A stretch of DNA of 64,000 nt from contig JAOBSW010000535.1 of NCBI GenBank assembly GCA_026214975.1, forward strand, positions 1 to 64,000, written 5' to 3'. Positions within the stretch are counted from its first letter, which is position 1. Every line of letters begins with the position of its first letter. Positions 1 to 10,905 of this stretch are shown here, one piece after another. Source of the stretch: Gentiana macrophylla (lineage: Eukaryota > Streptophyta > Magnoliopsida > Gentianales > Gentianaceae). Made by a program: the position numbers and the translations under genes. Under the pieces are notes generated by a model that was given only the letters and a program-made list of their open reading frames with translations, was not told where the DNA came from and searched no databases.

Positions 1-252
1 CCTTAATTACATCTATAAACAAATACTAATACTTTATGATGCATTTTGGTTTTCTCCGCCATATGAGTTCATAGAATAAAGTGAAAATTCTCCATAGAAA
101 AGTTTCACGAATTCAATGAGGTTGCAATCTATACCTCAAACCCGATTAATCACTTCCAGTTACCGCTCTGTCCTCGTCTCCGCCGCTTCATTTTCATCAT
201 CGTCGCTTGAAGAAGTGAGGTACAAATCCATTATGTTCCTTCCTGATACTTT

Positions 253-293
253 GCGTTTCTGCGTTTCTGCGTTTCTGCGTTTCTGCGTTTCTC
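253..293. repeat. 8-bp microsatellite
   Basis: About five tandem copies of the unit GCGTTTCT lie in the sequence upstream of the carrier gene, probably in its promoter or 5' leader. The surrounding stretch 1-532 otherwise holds a short open frame and T-rich sequence, with no feature I can support. Confidence 0.85.
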
Positions 294-532
294 TATTTGT
301 TAAGAACTGAATTAATTCCGGTCAGTAGCTATATCGAATAATTTCTAGTGAATTATTTGATTTTTTTTTTTTTTTTTTACTTAGATCTGTGGATGGATGG
401 AGGTCGTTGAAAAATTAAACAATGGATATTGGATTGAATTAGCTTCGTAAACAACGAATGAGAGAAATGGATGAAGATTTATTCTGAAAGTTGGTGAAGA
501 AAATTTGTATGATCTGATCGGAAATCAAAGAA

Positions 533-1762
533 ATGCAGTCTCTTACTAATTGCTCTAAACTTTCTGCAATTGTGAATGGATTCGTAACCGATGGATTGAT
601 TATAGAAGCTCCGGTTTCAGCTTTGTTTGTGTCGCCCTCGGCGCCTACCAGGTGTTTGATATTATGTTTGAGCAGCGGTGGTGGACAGAGAAGGAGATGG
701 AGGAGACGGATCAATGATGGTAGAAGTGGTACAAGTCGGTTTATATCGGTCTCGTCATTGAGGGAAAATGTAGGCAAAGGGGAAGAACGGATCGTAGAGA
801 CATCGGGTCAACCGGCGGGGAATACTCCGGGGAGTTTTGCTCCAACGGTTAAGAAAACCAGCAAGGTATTGAATACCGCTAAGCATCTATGGGTAGGCGC
901 TGTTGCTGCAATGGTTTCAAGAACCGTTGTTGCGCCACTCGAGAGACTAAAGCTCGAATACATTGTTCGTGGCGAGCAGAAAAGCCTCTTCGAGCTAATC
1001 AAGACGATCTTCGTCTCTCAAGGGCTTAAAGGATTCTGGAAAGGGAATTTCGTCAACATTTTACGAACCGCTCCGTTTAAGTCCATCAATTTCTATGCTT
1101 ACGACTCATACCGAAACCAATTGCTGAAAATCACCGGTAACAAAGAGATATCGAATCTCGAAAGGTTCATTGCAGGTGCTGCAGCAGGAGTTACAGCTAC
1201 TATACTCTGCATCCCTATGGACACTATAAGAACCGTAATGGTAGCTCCCGGAGGGGAGGCATTGGGCGGTATAATTAACACATTCCGCCACATGATCATG
1301 ACAGAAGGGTTTTTTTCCCTTTACAAAGGCCTTCTTTTGTCAATAATCAGTATGGCGCCTTCGGGTGCGGTTTTCTACGGTGTTTACGATATCCTAAAAT
1401 CAGGTTACTTACGGTCTCCAAAAGGGAGGCGTAGGCTGGAACAAATGAAACAACAGGGTGATGATCTGAATGCTTTTGAACAGATGGAGTTAGGTACCGT
1501 AAGAACACTAATGTACGGGGCGATTGCTGGTTGTTGTTCTGAAGCCGCGACGTATCCGTTTGAAGTAGTGAGGAGGCAGCTTCAAATGCAATCTCGAGCC
1601 GAAAAGATGAGTGCATTAGCCACCGCGCTCAAAATAGTCGAGCACGGAGGTGTCCCTGCGCTTTATGCGGGCTTGATTCCGAGCTTACTGCAGGTATTAC
1701 CATCTGCTGCTATCAGTTATTTCGTGTATGAGTTCTTGAAGATACTTCTCAAGGTGGATTGA
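533..1762 (+). CDS. Mitochondrial carrier family protein, BTL-type adenine nucleotide transporter
   Basis: A complete, uninterrupted 409-residue frame encodes a mitochondrial carrier (SLC25) protein. Three carrier repeats are visible, each with the P-x-[DE]-x-x-[KR] signature: PLERLK at residues 135-140, PMDTIR at 228-233 and PFEVVR at 342-347. The carrier core occupies about residues 115-408. The first 110 residues are low in acidic residues, include an RRRWRRR stretch, and look like an organelle-targeting or poorly conserved extension. From memory, the core resembles the Arabidopsis BTL (Brittle1-like) group, especially At5g64970 (BTL3, about 428 aa), which is annotated as a probable mitochondrial adenine nucleotide transporter. 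Members exchange nucleotides across an inner organelle membrane, but the substrate here is inferred only. The start is the first ATG of the frame. No intron is needed. The chloroplast or mitochondrial location cannot be decided from sequence. Confidence 0.9.
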   Translation: MQSLTNCSKLSAIVNGFVTDGLIIEAPVSALFVSPSAPTRCLILCLSSGGGQRRRWRRRINDGRSGTSRFISVSSLRENVGKGEERIVETSGQPAGNTPGSFAPTVKKTSKVLNTAKHLWVGAVAAMVSRTVVAPLERLKLEYIVRGEQKSLFELIKTIFVSQGLKGFWKGNFVNILRTAPFKSINFYAYDSYRNQLLKITGNKEISNLERFIAGAAAGVTATILCIPMDTIRTVMVAPGGEALGGIINTFRHMIMTEGFFSLYKGLLLSIISMAPSGAVFYGVYDILKSGYLRSPKGRRRLEQMKQQGDDLNAFEQMELGTVRTLMYGAIAGCCSEAATYPFEVVRRQLQMQSRAEKMSALATALKIVEHGGVPALYAGLIPSLLQVLPSAAISYFVYEFLKILLKVD

Positions 1763-3103
1763 TGGTTATACCAAGTTCATTGAACCGGCGGAGATTGAGG
1801 GAAAAAAAAAAAATTTCACAGTGGGGCCACCGTAGTTAAAAATGATGATCCTCCGGGGAGGGGTATAATGGTATTTTACAGATTTTCTTAATAGTAAAAC
1901 TACATTGTTTCAATAGGGAAAACAAATTCCCGGATTATCAATAGGGGCTATAGCCAATACATTGAACCCATTTGTTAGGAAGCAGTTGTCTGACCAAGAT
2001 ACAATTGCGGGTTTTGAAATCTTTCTCAGTCGAGGCACTGAGAGAGCATCAATGGTATTTTTAGAATTTTTTTTTTACAGTATTATTGCTAGATACACAT
2101 GAAAAAATAGCGTTTTTTTTTTTTTTCAGTTGTTTTGCGAGCTCCCTAATAAGGAGTAGAATTTTCCGAGAGCATTTGTAGTTCTCTTGTTATCTAATGA
2201 GTGTACTTGAAAAAGCTACTCATGGCATTATTAATATTTATGTTGACACCATGATAATGTAATGGTTTATGCTTTTTTTTTTAATGTTTTATGCAATCTT
2301 CAAAACACTTCTTGATGATTATTTAGTTGTTTATTCCTTGTTATCTTATTTATATATGAGCTATAAAGTCTGAACTTTGTATGGTAAAAGAAGCAAAGGA
2401 ACAAGATTTCCAAAGAAACATCGTCTGCCTAGTAAATGAGTCAAATGTGGTTTTTGATTTGAGTCAAATGGTTCGTGAGCCGTTCCAGTTTGATTCTTTT
2501 AAACAATTTCATTCGGTATTTGTTCGAAACTAAAGTCCATTAAACTAAAACACTTGAATGGTTCAATAACAAATATTTTCAAACTCGACTCGTTAAACCT
2601 AGAAGTATTTTGAAAATTTGAGTGTAAATTGGCTGATATACATCTTTGAGTCTCATATCTGAATGAGGCATGATTGAAATCCGTTTAGATCACTGTGAAA
2701 GAACAACTCGGAAGATCTCAGTTTTTACAGGTAAGATAAATACTGGTATTTTGTTTCTAAACATTCAGATTGCATTAGATCTAATTAAACTGTTTTCAAC
2801 TTAAATAAAACACTTATTATTCTGCTGCGAAATTTGTTATCAGAAAATCAGCCAAAAACATAGAAAACAAACTTATTATCACAAACACAAATTTATTCTG
2901 AATACTGAATCACACCGTCATAGTTCAACAATCACACCAACAAAAGAAAAGAAAAAAAAAAAAACAGCACTCATCACAAATTGGCATTGACAAGCAATAA
3001 TGCCAAAAAGGTAGTTCACACAGAAAAGAAAAGCAAATTAAAAACAGAGAATTCAAGTTTTCAAACAACAGACAGAAACCACGAGCTGCTGCATTGTTCT
3101 CTT
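1763..3103. other. Intergenic, AT-rich, no gene seen
   Basis: This stretch lies between the convergent carrier and polyubiquitin genes. It should contain both 3' UTRs. It has several T or A runs and, around 2440-2660, a degenerate stretch of the dispersed gagccg/cgagtc-rich type also seen near 5860-6480. I see no coding frame or RNA gene. Confidence 0.6.
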
Positions 3104-5559
<2,456 letters not shown>

Positions 5560-5652
5560 CTTGAAAGGAAGATTGAAAGATTTGAGATGAGAGAAAGGAT
5601 TTTGCAGCTAAAATCAGAAGAATATCGCAATGAGAAGTGAATCGTATGGTAA
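5560..5652 (-). other. 5' untranslated exon of the polyubiquitin gene
   Basis: This is the inferred non-coding first exon. It is rich in pyrimidines on the minus strand and ends CTTTCAAG at the donor. The upstream limit is an estimate from the TATA box about 25-30 bases further upstream. Confidence 0.6.
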
Positions 5653-5675
5653 TGCAAAGTGCAGAGGGGATGTTG

Positions 5676-5685
5676 TTTTTATATG
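5676..5685 (-). promoter_or_regulatory. TATA box of the polyubiquitin gene
   Basis: CATATAAAAA on the minus strand lies about 120 bases upstream of the leader-intron donor, at the expected distance from the 5' exon. It is a good match to the plant TATA consensus. Confidence 0.65.
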
Positions 5686-5816
5686 CGCGATGGCAGACCT
5701 AATACGTAAGGGTAACCAATGCCGTGACGCCAAGTGTACGGAAACCGTGTGGTACGCTGATTTTCCAGATAAGAGAGATCGCAAAGTTAGAGGATTAAGT
5801 TATCTCTATCGCCTTC

Positions 5817-5860
5817 AAAAATAAAAATAAAAATAAAAATAAAAAATAAAAATAAAAAGG
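5817..5860. repeat. AAAAAT microsatellite
   Basis: Simple A-rich repeat of the unit AAAAAT or AAAATA with slight length variation, upstream of the polyubiquitin promoter. Confidence 0.85.
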
Positions 5861-6524
5861 AGATATATAGGCTCGGGTTCCGGGTTGGGTTCGGAAGTGT
5901 TAGGTCTTTTCCGTGCATAATCGAGATGAACTTGAGTATTTAATTGACCCGATAATTTTATATCACTCGAGCCGAACATGAGCTGCTTGGTAGTTTGCAT
6001 CTCAAATGGTAGACAATTCGAGACAAGTTTAGTGAAAAATTGAGCTTATCGAGTCGAACGTCTCTTGAATTTTACGAAATTAAATTCGAACACAAACATA
6101 ATATGACCATCGAACGCAATCTCGATCATTAACACCTTTGAATTTGAGTCAAACTAGAGTTGTTCGAGTCTGTGTTAGATGCAAAGAAAACATGCGGTTT
6201 TATTTGTCATTTTAATTATGTCAAACGAAACATTTAAATTAACGAGGTAAGCCACAAATAATAGTAACAAAACATAAAATTTAATCAAATTATGCATGAT
6301 TTTACGTAATTTTATTTAATTTGACTGTAGTGGCGGGTAATCGACACGAGTATGAAAATATTTGATATAGACTCATTTAATTTCTAGCATTCCTACTGTC
6401 AAGCGTATCGTCCTTGAATCGTATCGAACCGAATTATTCAAGAAAAATATCAAACCGAACTCAAACTGTTTACGAACCAGTTGATTTATTTTCACCCCTA
6501 TTTTTACTACATCTTTATTTAATA
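5861..6524. other. Intergenic repeat-like stretch, no gene
   Basis: The sequence is AT-rich with scattered cgagccgaac and gagtcgaac motifs. Similar stretches recur at about 2440-2660, 13560-13800 and 22430-22560, so it looks like an old dispersed repeat. No coding potential is visible. Confidence 0.45.
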
Positions 6525-6526
6525 TA

Positions 6527-6760
6527 CTCCCTCCGCCCGCAATGCAAGTCTTTTTGTCCTAAAATATAAGTCTTTCTCACATTCCAATACAATATTAAAT
6601 GCATTATTTTCACTTTTACACTAAACAATACAATATTATTAGTCAGTCTCATAAAACAATACACTATTTTACATTGATATATTAAAAAGTAACTCATTTA
6701 TTATGTTTTTTTAAACTGGGTGAAATGGTCAAAAGACCTTATATTGTGGGACGGATGGAG
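6527..6760. mobile_element. Stowaway-type MITE (Tc1/mariner)
   Basis: The 234-bp element has terminal inverted repeats that start CTCCCTCCG on the left and end CGGATGGAG on the right. The pairing continues through about 25 bases. TA dinucleotides flank both ends (6525-6526 and 6761-6762). The CTCCCTCCG terminus and TA target are hallmarks of plant Stowaway MITEs. It has no coding capacity. Confidence 0.85.
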
Positions 6761-6795
6761 TAAGTCTTTTTAGCTAGGGAAGCCCTTACTTTCAC

Positions 6796-6798
<3 letters not shown>

Positions 6799-6830
<32 letters not shown>

Positions 6831-7670
6831 AAGAGCGAAAGGCAATTTTATTAAACCATGTCGGCGATGCAAGCATTTACAACTTCAGTGGGAGGGGGTG
6901 GTGTTGATGTCCCAAACAATTAAGCCCCTCACAGAGAGACCTGCTTGGGCTAAAAAAATGGGCCGGCCTATTGCTATTGCGCTTGATAAAAGAAAAAGAA
7001 AAGGAACACGACTGAAAGGCCTTCGCTGTGCTTAGACAGTCCGCAACAAGGCAGCCGAGAGAGGATATGTCGTTCGAGAGGGCTTCCAGACGTGTTATGC
7101 ATGAGAGGGAATCCGTTTCAATGATCACAGACCTGACACCTAGGGTTGCTGCCACAAAGAGGCCTTGCTGGATGGCCATGAGCTCAAGTGTTTCGACGTC
7201 AAGATTTCCCAGTATATGTTGCGAAAGGGAGTGTTGTATTTGGCCTTCGGCATCGCGAGCAATGACTCTAATGGCGGAAGAATAACCGGAGAGGGCTGCA
7301 TCAGTGTTCAACTTGAGAGTCCCGGCCGATGGAGGGGTCTAGGTAGAGGGCCATTTCTTCGGCTCTTGTGAACCAAGAGGGGATTTTCCAGCTGTAATGT
7401 ACTTTTTAGCTTCCTCCTCCGCTGCAGAAATAAGCTTGCTAACACTTGGGGATTTGTTATCAAAGAGTCATGCACAACGAGATTTCCAGATATGTCATAG
7501 AATGGTGGTCGTTATCACAACTTTTTCAGTGCTTTCCTCTTTTAAAAGACAGTCAAGGAAACTGGCCAAATCCCAACTCACCGCAGGAGCTGAATCAACT
7601 AGGCTGTCTTTGACGGTCTTCCAAACGACTTCCGGCAGTGAGCAGTGAAAGAAAATGTGCTTTAATACAT
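6799..7670 (-). mobile_element. 5'-truncated LINE (non-LTR retrotransposon), 3' end
   Basis: On the minus strand the element ends in a poly(A) tail, seen as 31 T residues at 6799-6829, preceded by an AATAAA-like TTAATAAAAT. Just inside lies an RNase H-like domain (next entry). Further upstream, at about 7620-7667, a fragment reads like the zinc-binding region downstream of LINE reverse transcriptase (pattern H-x-F-F-H-C followed by V-W). Stops and frame changes separate the parts, so it is a dead copy truncated at its 5' end. I found no clear target-site duplication. Confidence 0.8.
6877..7311 (-). pseudogene. RNase H-like domain of the LINE (RVT_3 type)
   Basis: A 144-codon frame starts at NTDAALSG and matches the pattern of the RNase H-like domain found at the C terminus of plant LINE polyproteins. 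The first catalytic Asp is in N-T-D. Glu is in the segment E-T-L-E-L-M-A-I-Q-Q-G-L. The second Asp is in I-I-E-T-D-S. The usual N-x-x-A-H appears as N-R-P-A-H. The preceding Lys-Leu continues the frame upstream, so the ATG is only the limit of this open stretch. It belongs to the truncated LINE and is not a host gene. Confidence 0.75.
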
Positions 7671-8053
7671 TTTTATTTAATATAAGTCTTTTTAATTGTT
7701 ATGTAAGGCCTCACTCTTGTTAGGTATCATGCTTGTATGGAGGATTGCTTCTAGATTTTAATTAAAATTTCTTTTACCCTTAATACAATATCGGTGAAAA
7801 AGAGAAAAAAAATTTACAATGTCAATACGTACATTGCATCTACAACAATCTGATACATATACATGAACCATCCTTGAATACATACAAAAATTCATTCAAT
7901 TAATAAATAAATAATAAAGACACCAATTTAACCCGAGAACCTTTATTTGCACCATAACGATTTTATCGGCCCATCCTCATCTTCACATTTCGAAAATCAA
8001 TTCTTGAGTCAAAAATTCACTTTTAAAAAGTCAATTCATATATGATGCACACA
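7671..8053. other. Intergenic, AT-rich
   Basis: No gene is seen. The end of the stretch (about 7985-8053) carries a segment with TCAATTCTTGAGTC and AAAAAGTCAATTCATAT that recurs, diverged, several times between 9045 and 9330. The foldback element therefore appears to have landed inside an older repeat. Confidence 0.5.
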
Positions 8054-8060
8054 ACGTTAC

Positions 8061-9018
8061 GTTGGGTAAATTACAAAATTGGTCCAATAACTTTTGGGTG
8101 GTATCAATTTTGGTCCCATACGTTTGTAATTATCGATTTTGGTCTCGTAACTTAAAAAAACATGTCAATTTTGGTCCCATACATTTTCAATTATCGATTT
8201 TGGTCCCGTAACTTAAAATATCACATCAACTTGAGGACACATGTATTTTGGTGCGGTGAAACTGAAATCTCTTTGGTTTTTTTATAATATTTCGATCCAA
8301 TATTATGGAAAAACAATGAAGGTTCACCAATTTTTTCTCCAATACGGCTGCTGCGTGTAAAGGCTTCCTTCAAAGCTTTTCCATATTATCACCTTTCATC
8401 TATAGATGTAATATACTAATGTTGCCAAACACTTTGAAATGTTGGAGGCAACTACAGGATCTATTACGCTTGTGTGTGATCAAGTTGGGGGAAGGGGGAA
8501 GGGGGAAGAGCTAGCATATCAATAAATTGGATGTAATCAAAGTATATAAACGTTAGAGCGTTTGCAGGGGATAGAGTAACATTCAAAAAACAAAAAAAAC
8601 CCATAGATCTAAAACATTACATGGTGCGTCGCTTGGACCAATAAGTACTTTAAACGATGCAGATCTCTTGGAACATCGTCAAAACAATAATTCATCCAAA
8701 CAGTCGAGCTTTGGAACAGAAGACAACAAAATTTCTGCTTCAGTGTGAATATTGAGCATAACGTTGACAACATTCAATCGGACAATCGGGTAATTTTGGG
8801 TCGAAATATTAAAGAAAATCGAAGATATTTCTCGGAAAATGTAGGAATCTTGAAATTGATATGATTTTTAAGTTCTTTGAACCAAAATCGATAATTAAAA
8901 TGATTGACCAAAATTGATGTGTTTATTTAAGTTACGGGGCCAAAATCGATTTTTGGAAACGTATGGGACCAAAATTGATACCATGCAAAAGTTATGGGAT
9001 CAATTTTGCAATTTTCTC
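8061..9018. mobile_element. Foldback or MULE-like MITE with long inverted repeats
   Basis: The left arm (8061-8220) contains repeated phrases such as CAATTTTGGTCCCATAC and ATCGATTTTGGTC. The right arm (about 8870-9018) carries them in reverse complement, so the ends pair over roughly 150 bases. The heptamer ACGTTAC flanks both ends (8054-8060 and 9019-9025), a possible target-site duplication or part of a 9-bp one. The interior has no open frame. Elements beginning GGGTAAATTnCAAAATTGGTCC are common non-autonomous plant repeats. Assignment to Mutator-like elements is an inference. Confidence 0.65.
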
Positions 9019-9044
9019 ACGTTACCATACACCACATTGAATCG

Positions 9045-9320
9045 AATTTTTGAAAGTCGATTATTGGGTCAAGAGTTGACTTTTCGAAGGTCGGTCATCA
9101 CCTTCAATCTTTCGATTGTCGATTCTTGACTCAAAAATTGACTTTCAAAAAGTCGATTCAGATATAGTACACATAGTGATATTACCGTTGCACCATACTT
9201 ATCATGCACCACACAAAATCGATATTTTATCAAGAATTGACTTTCACAAGCTCGATCCTCACCTTCCACCTTTGAAAGATCAAATCTTCATTCAAGAATC
9301 GAATTTTAAAAAGTCGATTC
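9045..9320. repeat. Degenerate repeats of an AAAAAGTCGATTCA-type unit
   Basis: Three or four diverged copies of a unit with the phrases TTGACTTTC and AAAGTCGATTCA lie here, matching a copy at 7985-8053 left of the foldback element. This suggests one older repeat split by that insertion. Confidence 0.5.
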
Positions 9321-9416
9321 ATATATGATACACAATTCTATATATTTTAAAAGGATAGATTCAGACAATATATGATACACAATTCTATATATTTTAAAAG
9401 GATAAATTCAGACAAT
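9321..9416. repeat. Tandem duplication of a 47-48-bp unit
   Basis: Two adjacent copies of a unit beginning TATATGATACACAATTC and ending ATTCAGACAA are nearly identical. One base differs (GGATAG versus GGATAA). Confidence 0.85.
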
Positions 9417-9436
9417 TGCAAATTAAGGCTAATAAG

Positions 9437-10553
9437 GAAAGCTGATTCAACACCCTTTCTCTCCCTCTCTAGAAAGTTCTCATCACTAGGTATCTTCCAT
9501 TCTCGCCGCTACTTCTGGTGCCGGCGGCAATTGCTGTCGGGCGTCGGGTTTTATGTTTTCTTTAGTTTTTTTTCATCTTTTCCTTCTTCTTTGTCGTCCT
9601 TGATGCCTTTTCTCCGGCTATTTGCTCCCTCCCCCTCATGCTCGCCGTGTTTGCTAATGGCGGATTGGTGTTGTTTGGAGTTGGTGGTTTGCTGGGGTAG
9701 TGAGTCAGCAGGGCTTTTGCGGATCTGAGGTCCTCCCTGCTCAGATCTGGTGCTGATGGTGGTGTTCATGATGGATTCCGGTGGAGGTTCGGCGGTGATC
9801 CGGTGGCGTTTGACTATCATTGTCCCCCATGGCAGTCGTTCTCTCGGCGGAGGTGTTAGTTACACTTCCCTCTCTCCGTCCGATAGCAGCGGTCAACGTT
9901 GGCGGTTCTTCGTTCACTTCCCTTCGCTGGTTTCTTCGCTTCTGATCGAGACGGGTGGTGTGACTGTCTCTCTTACCGGGTGGTGCAATCCATCACTGCG
10001 TGACTTACATAATTCCGTTAAGGCTCCGGGCTCTTAATTGGCAGTTATGGCAGTCATTCTTTTGATGAAGGAGTTAGTCATCTCTTATGGGGTTCTCTCT
10101 CCGCCCGGAGGCGGCGGTCGGTGGCGGTGGCTTCCGGTGGGGTCCATCTTGGTTCATGGTTTCAGTTTTGCTGCTTTGTTTTGCTCTCCGGCGGCGCTGC
10201 TAGCACATTGTTAATATTGTATTAGTTTGTTTGCTTTTTCTCTGTCTTTCACCGTAAATGTTGTCTTAGTTCCATGTCTGTGTCTGTTGAATAATAGATT
10301 GCCTAAAGAATCCACGTGTCTGAACATCTTATTTCGGAAAATATACTTTCCTCCTGTTCAGCACCCTCGACCCGATCTATTATTCGGCTTTGTTGTAATG
10401 TTTGTTGCTTGTTGTGTGGCTAGACCGCATTGTAGTGCGGTTTTTGGCAGCGCTATAGTGCGGGTTTTTACCGCGTTGTAAGTTCGGTTTATCCGATATT
10501 AATAAAGCTTTCGTCCTTTGAGAAAAAAAAAAAAAAAAGAAAAGAAAAAAAAA
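9437..10553 (+). mobile_element. Poly(A)-tailed, GC-rich retroposed element (probably LINE-derived)
   Basis: The body is far richer in G and C than its surroundings and ends TTAATAAAGCTTTCG... followed by an A-rich tail at about 10522-10553, which is the mark of a reverse-transcribed insertion. The sequences AAGGCTAATAAG (from 9425) and GAGCCTAATAAG (from 10554) flank it and may be a mutated target-site duplication. No reverse transcriptase domain can be read in any frame. It may be an internally deleted LINE with only its 5' and 3' ends, or a retroposed non-coding transcript. Confidence 0.55.
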
Positions 10554-10905
10554 GAGCCTAATAAGCTAGTAATCTAACTTTGAAAAGTATTCATAACACA
10601 CAGTTGCACCAGCCACCATCTATCTATCTACTTCTACTCAATAAAATCCCATCCTCATACAAGAAAAAATATAGATAATTTTACAAAATTTTGTAGACTG
10701 CATCTTGCAATCGGTCTCCTCAAATACCATAAAATTGCAAATGCCCTTTTTGCCCCTGGTCCAACTTTATCACTCCAACTTTCTTGCTGATTACCAAGAG
10801 CAATCCGATTGCACATTTGCTCTGCAAGAAGATCCGACCATAGATTTTTTTTCCTCTCTGAAAACGACGTCGTTTTGAAGTGATACAGGAAAGGATCGTG
10901 ATTTG

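Noticed and set aside
116..310. 64-codon plus-strand frame upstream of the carrier gene
   Set aside because: Its end is a microsatellite, and no domain or splice link to the carrier frame is convincing. It may be leader sequence or an upstream frame.
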